From: Bacteroidota bacterium
GTDB lineage: Bacteria; Bacteroidota; Bacteroidia; Chitinophagales; Chitinophagaceae
Direction: 5' to 3'
Assembly: GCA_023430465.1 (NCBI GenBank)
Contig: JAEZAM010000110.1
Coordinates: 1 to 18,802 of the forward strand
DNA: 18,802 nucleotides
The notes beneath the pieces were generated by a model. It did no database searches. It was given only the letters and a program-made list of their open reading frames with translations, and had not been told where the DNA came from. Shown here in pieces: positions 8,525 through 15,097 of the stretch (position 1 is its first letter; each line of letters starts with the position of its first letter). The position numbers and the translations under genes were made by a program.

Positions 8525-8550
8525 CCGGGTGATTTGTACCAAAGACCCGG
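8525..8550. promoter_or_regulatory. Dyad between sigma and fecR genes
   Basis: CCGGGT, GA, TTTG, TAC, CAAA, G, ACCCGG on the plus strand: a 6-bp and a 4-bp stem stacked with a small internal loop. It fills much of the 68-bp gap between sigma and fecR. On the plus strand a T-rich run (ATTATTTTTTT) begins two bases after the stem; on the minus strand there is none. It may be an operator, a plus-strand terminator or an RNA element setting the sigma to anti-sigma ratio. Confidence 0.45.
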
Positions 8551-8561
8551 GGATTATTTTT

Positions 8562-9155
8562 TTAAGAAGCGGAAAAGCCTCGCAGGGAAGGAACCGTCGT
8601 GACGAGGTGGGCGGGCAGAGCCGAGCCGATCTTACGGATGGCAATGGTAAGCTGGTTGCGGACGGTCAGCGCGGAAATGTTAAGTATTTCTGCAGCTTCC
8701 TTGTACTTCAGTCCATCCTCACGGACAAGCTGGAAGATCAACCGGCATTGCGGAGGCAGGGCCTGGATGGTTTCCCGGATAGTGCGCAGCATCTCGGCGG
8801 AGATGAAGAGTTCTTCCGGGTTGGAGAAATCCACTACCGGCTCTATGTCCATTTCTTCAATGCTCATCGGCGGATTCTTATAACTCCGCTGGATATAGTT
8901 GATGGAAAAATTCTTGGCGATCGTGTAGAGATAGACCCTGAGATTATCGATCTCGTTCAGCCTGCCGCGGATCTGCCAGACTTTGAGGAATACATCGGAA
9001 ATGATCTCCTCCGCCACTTCTCTTGATTTTACAAATGAAAGCGAGAAACGGTGAAGAGGGTCAAAGAATAGTTCATAAAGCTCTTTATAGGCTTTCATAT
9101 CCTCATAAAGCGCAATGCGTTGCTGGAGCAGTTCTATGTTTGGTGTTTGTTGCAA
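8562..9155 (-). CDS. ECF-type RNA polymerase sigma factor
   Basis: A 197-residue sigma-70 family protein of the extracytoplasmic-function class. Region 2 lies at about 25-92 (LYELFFDPLHRFSLSFVKS, AEEIISDVFLKVWQIRG, NLRVYLYTIAKNFSINYIQR). Region 4 lies at about 122-175 (LPPQCRLIFQLVREDGLKYKE, AAEILNISALTVRNQL). It should direct transcription of the PUL when released by the FecR-type protein encoded next. The start is a TTG at 9155, since no in-frame ATG lies upstream and the first internal ATG (9098) would remove conserved residues; a GGAG ribosome binding site six bases before the TTG supports it. Confidence 0.94.
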   Translation of the reverse strand: MQQTPNIELLQQRIALYEDMKAYKELYELFFDPLHRFSLSFVKSREVAEEIISDVFLKVWQIRGRLNEIDNLRVYLYTIAKNFSINYIQRSYKNPPMSIEEMDIEPVVDFSNPEELFISAEMLRTIRETIQALPPQCRLIFQLVREDGLKYKEAAEILNISALTVRNQLTIAIRKIGSALPAHLVTTVPSLRGFSAS

Positions 9156-9161
9156 TCGTTT

Positions 9162-9165
9162 CTCC
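9162..9165 (-). promoter_or_regulatory. Shine-Dalgarno GGAG for the TTG-initiated sigma gene
   Basis: On the minus strand GGAG is followed by AAACGA and then TTG CAA CAA. The spacing of six is ideal. Most genes here lack a clear Shine-Dalgarno sequence, so this one stands out and decides the start. GGAG is half of the palindrome CTCCGGAG at 9162-9169, which could partly hide it in a local fold. Confidence 0.65.
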
Positions 9166-9230
9166 GGAGCAAATGTTGGGTGTTTTTCTGTAAAAACAAA
9201 ATAATAAGCTCCGACTGCTGAGCCTGACCT

Positions 9231-9294
9231 AATTAAAAATTAAAAATGAAAAATGAAAAATTTTGACTTTTTAATTTTGACTTTTGACTTTTTT
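9231..9294. repeat. AT-rich AATTAAAAATGAAAAA repeat, copy 1
   Basis: Runs of AATTAAAAAT, AAAATGAAAA and TTTTGACTTTT fill the space between the sigma gene and the proline dehydrogenase gene. Similar sequence lies at 15098-15190 and 18650-18674. The element overlaps the last codons and stop (TAA at 9271-9273) of proline dehydrogenase. Confidence 0.75.
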
Positions 9295-10518
9295 GGAACG
9301 CCTCTCTAACTCCTTTTCGATTAGCGCAAGTTCCCTTCCTGTTTGCCCTTTGACTGATGTATTCTCCTGTGCGCGGCGCATGAGATAAGGGATCACGTCT
9401 TCGATCGGGCCGAAAGGGAGGTATTTGCTCACGCTGCAGCCGGCATGCGCGAGGTTGAAGGTGATGTTATCGCTCATGCCGTAAAGCTGGCTGAAATGGA
9501 GATGCGGATGATCCAGTGGCAACCCTTTTTCCTGGGCCAGTTGCGTAGCGTAGAGGTTGCTGTATTCGTTATGTGACGCCACGATCAGCGCTATTTGCTC
9601 CAGGTGATCGATGCAAAATTTCACGCCGGCATTATAATCCTGATCGCTGTCTTCTTTGGTTGCCTGTATCGGCGATGGATACCCCATCTCGGCTGCTCGT
9701 TTCCGTTCTTTCTCCATGTAGGCCCCCCGCACCAGTTTGGCTCCCAGGATAAATTTTCGTTCGAGAGCTGCATCAAATGAGTCTTTCAGGAATTGTAACC
9801 TGTCGTGGCGATAATGTTGAATGGTGTTATAAACTACACAGCGTTGTTTATTCCAGGTATCCATCATCAGGATGGTCAACGCATCCACAGGGTCCTGTAT
9901 CCATGTTTCTTCCGCATCTACCAGTACACCGATTCCTTTTGCAGCCGCAGTTTCGCAGATCCGCATCATCCGTTGGCGAACCCGGTGCCATTCTTCTTTT
10001 TCCGTCGGCTCAAGTTGTTCTACGGTTTTAAGGAAACGCTTCATGAGTGTTCCTTCGGCAGCATGCATTTGCCTGTCGATCTTCTCCAGCAAAGCAAACC
10101 TGGCAAATCCTGTTACCTTGATGCTCATGAAGGGGATATTGGGCTGGGTTGCTGCGTAGTTGATGACACGAACGAATTCATCGGTCGCATGATCGAATCC
10201 CTGCTCGCCGTCATCGCCGCCTTCCACGCCATAGTCGAGAATCGCTTTTACATTGTAAGCGCCGAGTGTGCGGGCTGTTACGGCCGTTTGCTCGAGTGTT
10301 TCTCCTCCTACGAACTGTGAAAAGATGGTATTGCGGATGATCCCTTTCACCGGGAGATGCATTTTTATCGCCAGCGGGGTCAGCCTGGTTCCCAGCTTCA
10401 CCAGCCAGTTCTTCCCCATCAATGAGAATAGAAACCGGGCTTTTTTGAGGTCCTTTCCGGATTTATATTCGAATGCAAATTCTGTATTATCAAAGGAGAT
10501 TACCGGGTGAGGGTTCAT
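9271..10518 (-). CDS. Proline dehydrogenase (monofunctional)
   Basis: A 415-residue FAD enzyme that oxidises L-proline to pyrroline-5-carboxylate, the first step of proline catabolism. It has the PRODH barrel motifs: GVLVDAEETWIQDP (197-210), KLVRGAYMEKERKRA (261-275), and YLPFGPIEDVIPYLMRRAQE (366-385) with the conserved RRxxEN that binds proline. Length fits a stand-alone enzyme without the pyrroline-5-carboxylate dehydrogenase domain of PutA. The open frame continues 37 codons upstream, but a full promoter lies inside that extension, so ATG at 10518 (MNPHPVISFD) is chosen. The last residues (KKVKSQN) are encoded by an AT-rich repeat, suggesting that the original C-terminus was replaced or extended. 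It is divergent from the thioesterase gene. Confidence 0.94.
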   Translation of the reverse strand: MNPHPVISFDNTEFAFEYKSGKDLKKARFLFSLMGKNWLVKLGTRLTPLAIKMHLPVKGIIRNTIFSQFVGGETLEQTAVTARTLGAYNVKAILDYGVEGGDDGEQGFDHATDEFVRVINYAATQPNIPFMSIKVTGFARFALLEKIDRQMHAAEGTLMKRFLKTVEQLEPTEKEEWHRVRQRMMRICETAAAKGIGVLVDAEETWIQDPVDALTILMMDTWNKQRCVVYNTIQHYRHDRLQFLKDSFDAALERKFILGAKLVRGAYMEKERKRAAEMGYPSPIQATKEDSDQDYNAGVKFCIDHLEQIALIVASHNEYSNLYATQLAQEKGLPLDHPHLHFSQLYGMSDNITFNLAHAGCSVSKYLPFGPIEDVIPYLMRRAQENTSVKGQTGRELALIEKELERRSKKVKSQN

Positions 10519-10535
10519 AGTCAGGAAAATATGGG

Positions 10536-10566
10536 CAAATGTAAGCTGAATTGCTCCGCTATCAAA
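10536..10566 (-). promoter_or_regulatory. Bacteroidetes-type promoter of proline dehydrogenase
   Basis: On the minus strand, TTTG (10566-10563), a 19-bp spacer and TACATTTG (10543-10536) match the Bacteroidetes primary sigma consensus (TTTG, N19, TAnnTTTG). The predicted start of transcription is about 10531, giving a 5' UTR of roughly 13 bases. This also excludes the upstream in-frame start at 10629. Confidence 0.75.
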
Positions 10567-10616
10567 CCCTCGTTTGTATACTTTCAGATCGGCCCAAAGT
10601 TCAGGAGGCGGCTGCT

Positions 10617-10624
10617 TATCTTTG
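10617..10624 (+). promoter_or_regulatory. -7 promoter element of the thioesterase gene
   Basis: TATCTTTG matches TAnnTTTG exactly and lies 14 bases before the ATG at 10639. No clear TTTG is found at the -33 distance, so only the -7 box is supported. Confidence 0.55.
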
Positions 10625-10638
10625 CGCAAATTTGAAAA

Positions 10639-11154
10639 ATGCCCGGAAAAAAAGCAGCGGAGAGCCTGACGATCATGACTGAACTGGTCCTCCCGAATGA
10701 TACGAACGTTTTTGGGAACCTGATGGGGGGAAGATTAATGTACTGGATGGATATTGCCGCGGCGCTTGCGGCGCAAAAACATTGCAATGCGCCCGTTGTA
10801 ACGGCTTCCGTTGATAATATTTCCTTCGAAAACCCGATCAAGCTGGGAAACGTGGTCCATATTGAGGCCAAGGTGACCCGGGCATTCAAAACATCCATGG
10901 AAGTGCACATGAAGGTCTGGGGAGAAGACCTGACGCAGCAATACAAATACAAAAGCAACGAAGCATACTACACCTTCGTGGCGCTGGATCCAAACCGCCG
11001 CCCCAGGATTGTACCTGAGTTACTGACGGAAACCGAAGAAGAGATCAGCCTGTTCGAGGGTGCGCTCCGCCGCCGGCAGCTTCGCCTGATTCTTGGCGGA
11101 AAGATGAAAGCAGACGATGCGCTCGAATTGAAAGCATTGTTCATGGGGAAATAA
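10639..11154 (+). CDS. Acyl-CoA thioesterase, hotdog fold (YciA/ACOT type)
   Basis: A 171-residue cytoplasmic enzyme expected to hydrolyse acyl-CoA to free acid and CoA. The family motif LPNDTNVFGNLMGGRLMYWM (18-37) is followed by the probable catalytic Asp38. VVTASVDNISFENPIKLGNV (53-72) and VHIEAKVTRAFKTSMEVHM (73-91) are also typical of the single-domain hotdog ACOT family. Chain-length preference cannot be read from the sequence. The next gene starts five bases after its stop, so the two form an operon. Confidence 0.92.
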   Translation: MPGKKAAESLTIMTELVLPNDTNVFGNLMGGRLMYWMDIAAALAAQKHCNAPVVTASVDNISFENPIKLGNVVHIEAKVTRAFKTSMEVHMKVWGEDLTQQYKYKSNEAYYTFVALDPNRRPRIVPELLTETEEEISLFEGALRRRQLRLILGGKMKADDALELKALFMGK

Positions 11155-11159
11155 GCACT

Positions 11160-11876
11160 ATGGAAGAGAAAATCCTGGAAGGCCGCATCAGTTTTGTTCA
11201 ATACGAAAAAAAATTCGTTACGATCGACTATGAGCACAATGGAAAACAAAAACAGGTTAACGGCAGCATCAAGGACATCGCCCAGCAAAAATTGCTGGAT
11301 GAAAAGAAAATAAAAAAATTCCATCATTTCCGTGAAGGCGATGCCGTATCATTCACACTTACCAGGTCGGTGCGGGGCGACAAGATGGTAGCGGATAACA
11401 TCATGTTTCGCTTCAACAATTCACTATCGAACCTGCTACACAAGGCCAAAACTGAAAATCATTTCACCGGGTATATCAAGCAGGTTGGCGATAAGTATTT
11501 TATCAAGGAAATCGACAGCTATCATTTTTTTCCGTTACGCTTATCGCCATTTGAGATAAAGCCCACGCCGGCCACGATGAACGAACCCATCTCATTCCGG
11601 TTGCACAATATTTCCAACCCCGACAAGGTAACGGCAGCACTCGTGGTACGATTATTTACACCGGCCTATCACAGGTTGGTAAAACAGGCAGAGAAGAAAG
11701 AAGTGATAAATGCTAACGTGACGAAGCGCACACCGCACGCGGTATATGTAGAGTTAGGCAAAGATATCCAGGCGAAGATCCCGCCGGATGAGAGCCTGAA
11801 GGAAGGTGATCAGGTGCAGATACGCATAGATCATATTTCCCCTGAAAAAATTGTTGCATCCCGGATTCAGCGCTAG
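11160..11876 (+). CDS. Uncharacterised protein with OB-fold-like (cold-shock/S1-like) repeats
   Basis: A 238-residue basic cytoplasmic protein without signal peptide or membrane segment. I see three similar segments, each starting with a beta-type strand and ending with a 'V/I-x-F/I-x-(I/L)...K-(V/I)-A' strand: about 6-83 (GRISFVQYEKKFVTIDYE, then REGDAVSFTLTRSVRGDKMV), about 102-163 (FTGYIKQVGDKYFIKE, then EPISFRLHNISNPDKVTAA), and about 181-237 (EVINANVTKRTPHAVYVELG, then EGDQVQIRIDHISPEKIVAS). The pattern resembles OB folds of cold-shock and S1 domains, so nucleic-acid binding is a reasonable guess. I do not recognise a named family. It is translated five bases after the thioesterase stop. 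Confidence 0.8.
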   Translation: MEEKILEGRISFVQYEKKFVTIDYEHNGKQKQVNGSIKDIAQQKLLDEKKIKKFHHFREGDAVSFTLTRSVRGDKMVADNIMFRFNNSLSNLLHKAKTENHFTGYIKQVGDKYFIKEIDSYHFFPLRLSPFEIKPTPATMNEPISFRLHNISNPDKVTAALVVRLFTPAYHRLVKQAEKKEVINANVTKRTPHAVYVELGKDIQAKIPPDESLKEGDQVQIRIDHISPEKIVASRIQR

Positions 11877-11887
11877 CCCGGGGCTAG
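11873..11887 (+). other. Inverted repeat at the end of the thioesterase operon
   Basis: CTAGCCC G GGGCTAG is a perfect 7-bp dyad that includes the stop codon TAG of the OB-fold gene. It is not followed by a T run, so it is at best a rho-assisted or 3'-end-stabilising hairpin. Confidence 0.4.
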
Positions 11888-11905
11888 GAACCGCGGCGCG
11901 TCAGT

Positions 11906-11986
11906 CATCCAGCATCCAGTAATCCAGTATCCAGCCATCCAGCACCCAGCACCCAGTACCCAGCACCCAGTACCCAGTCCCCAGCA
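11906..11986. repeat. CCAGCA/CCCAGTA intergenic repeat, copy 2
   Basis: About ten near-tandem units of the forms CATCCAGCA, CCAGTA and CACCCAGTAC fill most of the 155-bp gap before map. It is the same family as 1-36 and 18722-18772. Unit order is irregular (TA and CA variants mixed). Confidence 0.85.
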
Positions 11987-12014
11987 CTCCTCCCGATTTC
12001 TCCCTCTTTTTGAC

Positions 12015-12022
12015 TAATTTTG
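12015..12022 (+). promoter_or_regulatory. -7 promoter element of map
   Basis: TAATTTTG matches TAnnTTTG and lies 9 bases before the first ATG (12032). The predicted transcript would begin only about 5-8 bases before the start codon. No TTG is visible at the -33 distance; that region is pyrimidine-rich and follows the repeat. Confidence 0.5.
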
Positions 12023-12031
12023 CAGCTAATT

Positions 12032-12853
12032 ATGATGATCATTAAGACAGACGAGCAGGTGGAATTGATGCGCAAAAGCGCAAGGCTGGTGAGCCAGACA
12101 ATTGCCCAGATAGCCTCGATTTTACGACCCGGAATCACCACCCTCGAACTCGATAAAATGATCGGGGAATACATTGCTGACCATAATGCCGTCCCGTCTT
12201 TTCTGCATTACAACGGGTTTCCCTTCAACTCCTGCATGTCGGTCAACGACGTAGTTGTCCACGGCTTTGCCAACAAGAACGAGCTGCGGGAAGGAGACAT
12301 CATTTCCATTGATGTGGGTGTTATCCTCAACGGCTGGCATGGCGATCATGCCTATACATTCGCCATCGGCGATCCCGGCGCTGAAGTGCTGGATCTCATC
12401 AGAATAACAAAGGAATCTCTGTACAAAGGCATCGAGAAAGCGATTGCAGGAAATCGTATAGGTGATATTTCGGCCGCCATCCAGGAACATACCGAAAAGA
12501 AACACGGCTATGGTGTAGTGCGGGAATTGGTCGGTCACGGACTTGGCCGTAAAATGCACGAAGATCCACAGGTGCCGAACTATGGTAAGAAAGGGAATGG
12601 ACCGAAATTGAAAGAAGGCCTTGTCCTCGCCATTGAACCCATGATCAATCTGGGAACAAAGGATGTATTTACGGAAAGTGATCACTGGACCATTCGTACT
12701 AAGGACGGAAAGCCCTCCGTACACTTCGAACATGATGTGTGTGTGCGAAAGAACAAGGCAGATATCCTCTCGGACTACAGCATCATCGAGGCAGCCGAAG
12801 CGAAAAACGATAACCTGGTAACCCCATCCAAAATATCACAACCCCTCGCCTGA
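12032..12853 (+). CDS. map: Methionine aminopeptidase type I
   Basis: A 273-residue cytoplasmic metalloprotease that removes the initiator methionine from new proteins. All metal ligands of the type I enzyme are present: D94 (ISIDVG), D105 (GDHAYTF), H169 (VGHGLGRKMHEDP), E202 (AIEPMI) and E233 (HFEHDVCV). The substrate-side H77 is in VNDVVVHGF, and H176 is also conserved. There is no N-terminal zinc-finger extension. Two ATG codons are adjacent (12032 and 12035); either may be used. The promoter -7 box overlaps an upstream in-frame TTG at 12020, which rules out that start. The C-terminal tail after about residue 250 is longer than the minimal enzyme. Confidence 0.97.
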   Translation: MMIIKTDEQVELMRKSARLVSQTIAQIASILRPGITTLELDKMIGEYIADHNAVPSFLHYNGFPFNSCMSVNDVVVHGFANKNELREGDIISIDVGVILNGWHGDHAYTFAIGDPGAEVLDLIRITKESLYKGIEKAIAGNRIGDISAAIQEHTEKKHGYGVVRELVGHGLGRKMHEDPQVPNYGKKGNGPKLKEGLVLAIEPMINLGTKDVFTESDHWTIRTKDGKPSVHFEHDVCVRKNKADILSDYSIIEAAEAKNDNLVTPSKISQPLA

Positions 12854-12867
12854 GGGGTTTGTTCTTT
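12840..12867 (+). terminator. Stem-loop over the map stop codon
   Basis: AACCCCTC, loop GCCT, GAGGGGTT, followed by TGTTCTTT. The 8-bp perfect stem contains the last map codons and its TGA (12851-12853), and ends eight bases before the ATG of the flavoprotein gene. The T tract is interrupted, so termination would be incomplete. Confidence 0.5.
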
Positions 12868-14112
12868 ATGAACCCAAATAAACGGCTGATAGTGATTGGT
12901 GGCGGCGCAGCAGGTTTTTTTTGCGCCCTGACTGCAGCTTCCCATAACCCTGGATTGCAGGTCATCATCATTGAAAAAAATAACAAACTCCTCTCCAAAG
13001 TCAAGATCAGCGGTGGCGGCCGATGCAACGTAACGCATGCCTGTTTTGATATTCCCGATATGTCGCGGAGGTATCCACGCGGGCAACATTTTGTAAAAAA
13101 AGCCTTTCACCGGTTTTTTACAACAGATACCATCGAGTGGTTCAGGGCGCGGGGCGTGGAACTGAAAGCAGAGAGTGATGGACGTATGTTCCCTGTAACA
13201 GATAGTTCGCAAACCATCATTGACTGCCTCCTGCGTGAAGCGAGTAAGCTCGGTATCGACATCCGGATGAACACTTCGGTGAGCGCAGTGCGATCTATAG
13301 AAAAAGGAGGGGAGAAGATATTGTCACTCGAAACCAATCAGGGCGTACTCGAAGCCGCATACATCTGCGTGGCGACAGGTGGCTATCCCAAAGCATCCAT
13401 GTTTGACTGGCTCAGTGCCACAGGACATCAATTCGAAACACCGGTGCCCTCATTGTTTACGTTCAATCTTCCCGGTAATCCACTCACGACGCTGATGGGT
13501 GTGGTGGTTGAAGATGCAAAGGTGAAACTCCAGGGTTCCAAACTGGAACAACGTGGTCCCGTACTCATCACACACTGGGGCCTCAGCGGCCCGGCTATCC
13601 TGCGGTTAAGCGCATGGGGTGCTGTGGAGTTCGCTGCCAGGGATTACCAGTTCACCATTTTGGTCAACTGGCTACCGGACTTCAATGAACAGACGCTTTC
13701 AGAAAAGTTCAGGCGGTTGCGCATCGAACATGCCGCAAGGCATGTTCATGGAAAAAATCCTTTTGGTCTTCCGCAGCGGTTCTGGGAGTTTATTGCATTG
13801 GAGGCGGGTATAAAAAAAGAGTTGCGTTGGGCCGATCTCCCGGCCAAAGAACAGAACCGTTTTATCCGACTATTGTGTGCAGCAGAGATCCACTGCAAAG
13901 GCAAGACAACATTCAAGGACGAATTTGTGACGGCCGGTGGCATTCGCACGGAAGAGATCGATCCGGGCAGCATGAAGAGCCGGCTTGTTGACAATCTTTA
14001 TTTCGCAGGAGAAGTGATGAATGTCGATGGGATAACGGGTGGGTTCAATTTTCAGCATGCCTGGACATCGGGTTATGTCGCGGGACTGTCGATCGCGGAA
14101 TCGTCCCGGTAG
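12868..14112 (+). CDS. FAD-dependent oxidoreductase, HI0933/YhiN (BaiN-like) family
   Basis: A 414-residue flavoprotein of unknown substrate. The N-terminal dinucleotide-binding motif is RLIVIGGGAAGFFCAL (GGGAAG at 11-16). The family motif KISGGGRCNVTHACF lies at 46-60, and the C-terminal FAD-binding stretch GEVMNVDGITGGFNFQHAWT is followed by SGYVAGLSIAE. Length is typical. The family is widespread and mostly uncharacterised; some members reduce unsaturated steroids or other compounds, but nothing here points to a substrate. The start at ATG 12868 is preferred over an in-frame TTG at 12859 inside the hairpin. It ends 2 bp from the convergent acyltransferase gene. Confidence 0.92.
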   Translation: MNPNKRLIVIGGGAAGFFCALTAASHNPGLQVIIIEKNNKLLSKVKISGGGRCNVTHACFDIPDMSRRYPRGQHFVKKAFHRFFTTDTIEWFRARGVELKAESDGRMFPVTDSSQTIIDCLLREASKLGIDIRMNTSVSAVRSIEKGGEKILSLETNQGVLEAAYICVATGGYPKASMFDWLSATGHQFETPVPSLFTFNLPGNPLTTLMGVVVEDAKVKLQGSKLEQRGPVLITHWGLSGPAILRLSAWGAVEFAARDYQFTILVNWLPDFNEQTLSEKFRRLRIEHAARHVHGKNPFGLPQRFWEFIALEAGIKKELRWADLPAKEQNRFIRLLCAAEIHCKGKTTFKDEFVTAGGIRTEEIDPGSMKSRLVDNLYFAGEVMNVDGITGGFNFQHAWTSGYVAGLSIAESSR

Positions 14113-14114
14113 GT

Positions 14115-15068
14115 CTATTGTTTTTTAATTTCTATAAAACATTTTGCCAGCAGCGGCATCGGCAAAGCCGGTAAACAAGCCAGCATTTCCCCCGTAAACA
14201 AAACCAGCAGAACGATTGCCAGCAGCAGATAGAATGGATAAGCCAAAATCAGCAATGCGGCCAGAATGGAATCAAAATGTCCCGTGCCGTGTGCCTTGTT
14301 TTTTGCCAGAAGAAAGATCGGCAGATATAGCGGCAGGTGCAGGAGCCAGCCGAGGCTGGCAGGAATGGCAAGTGCAACTTTTTTCAACAGGCTTGCAGGT
14401 TGACGTAAAGATGCGGGCGTTTCTCCCGGCTGGTGATCGATCTCATAAACCAGTGGTTGCATCCGTTCAAACAACATTTCATTGAAACGCCTGTTCAGGT
14501 TGCCATCACTATCGGGCCAGGAAAGCGTGGCTTTGGTAAGCGGCCTGCCGATATGAACATACACATCCTGGCCGATATCGAAGAACTTGCTGTAATTGAT
14601 GCCGACAGGCAGGACCTGCAGGGGAATGCCTTCGTTCCAACTGCTTAGAGCCAGCCTGGCCGTTCCTTTTTTCAGGGGACGAAGATGCCATTCGTTCACG
14701 CAAAGCCCTTCACTGAAAATGAGCACGAGTCCATTCCGGCGAAATATTTCCTGGCAGGCGTCGAACGTTTCGTAATTGGTATTGAGATTTTCAACGCCTT
14801 CGGAAATGCGGTAGACGGGTAAGATGCGCAGGCTGGTGAGCAGACGAACTACCTTTTTATTTTTAAAAACATCACCTCTTGCCAGTGACCATACGGGCTG
14901 TTTGAAGAGCACATCGATGATCAATGCGTCAAGAAATGAATTGGGATGGTTGGCGGCGATAAGGAGAGGGCCGTTGGCACTGAGAAGGGCAGGTTTGGTG
15001 ACAATGATCCGCCGGAAGAAAATTCGAAGGCAGAATTTAACCCAGACTTTCAGGATACGGTAGAGCAA
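14115..15068 (-). CDS. PlsC-family acyltransferase (1-acylglycerol-3-phosphate type)
   Basis: A 317-residue membrane-associated acyltransferase expected to acylate a lysophospholipid or related lipid. Motif I is NHPNSFLD (N40, H41, D47); motif III is FSEG (118-121), where the usual residue is Pro (FPEG); LPVGINY (153-159) fits motif IV. The C-terminal quarter has two to three hydrophobic segments (ASLGWLLHLPLYLPIFLLA, then LAALLILAYPFYLLLAIVLL), so it is an integral membrane protein, longer than minimal PlsC. The start is a TTG (15068); no in-frame ATG fits nearby and the encoded MLYRILKV matches the usual family start. It is convergent with the flavoprotein gene (2 bp). A role in membrane or ornithine-type lipid synthesis is possible; exact substrate unknown. 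Confidence 0.88.
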   Translation of the reverse strand: MLYRILKVWVKFCLRIFFRRIIVTKPALLSANGPLLIAANHPNSFLDALIIDVLFKQPVWSLARGDVFKNKKVVRLLTSLRILPVYRISEGVENLNTNYETFDACQEIFRRNGLVLIFSEGLCVNEWHLRPLKKGTARLALSSWNEGIPLQVLPVGINYSKFFDIGQDVYVHIGRPLTKATLSWPDSDGNLNRRFNEMLFERMQPLVYEIDHQPGETPASLRQPASLLKKVALAIPASLGWLLHLPLYLPIFLLAKNKAHGTGHFDSILAALLILAYPFYLLLAIVLLVLFTGEMLACLPALPMPLLAKCFIEIKKQ

Positions 15069-15097
15069 GAATGAATTTTGGCTAAATATACGAGGGT

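Noticed and set aside
11906..11986. CRISPR array
   Set aside because: Units are short, irregular and have no unique spacers of uniform length; no cas gene is nearby.
11905..12174. Open frame on the minus strand coding GYWVLGAG-type repeats
   Set aside because: It is the translation of the CCAGCA/CCCAGTA repeat plus antisense map; low complexity, not a protein.
12122..12733. Open frame of 203 codons on the minus strand across map
   Set aside because: Fully inside map, whose metal ligands are all intact; no domain is seen.
15083..15090. Promoter -7 box for the acyltransferase gene (TATATTTA on the minus strand)
   Set aside because: One mismatch to TAnnTTTG and no -33 element at the right distance in an AT-rich region; likely chance.
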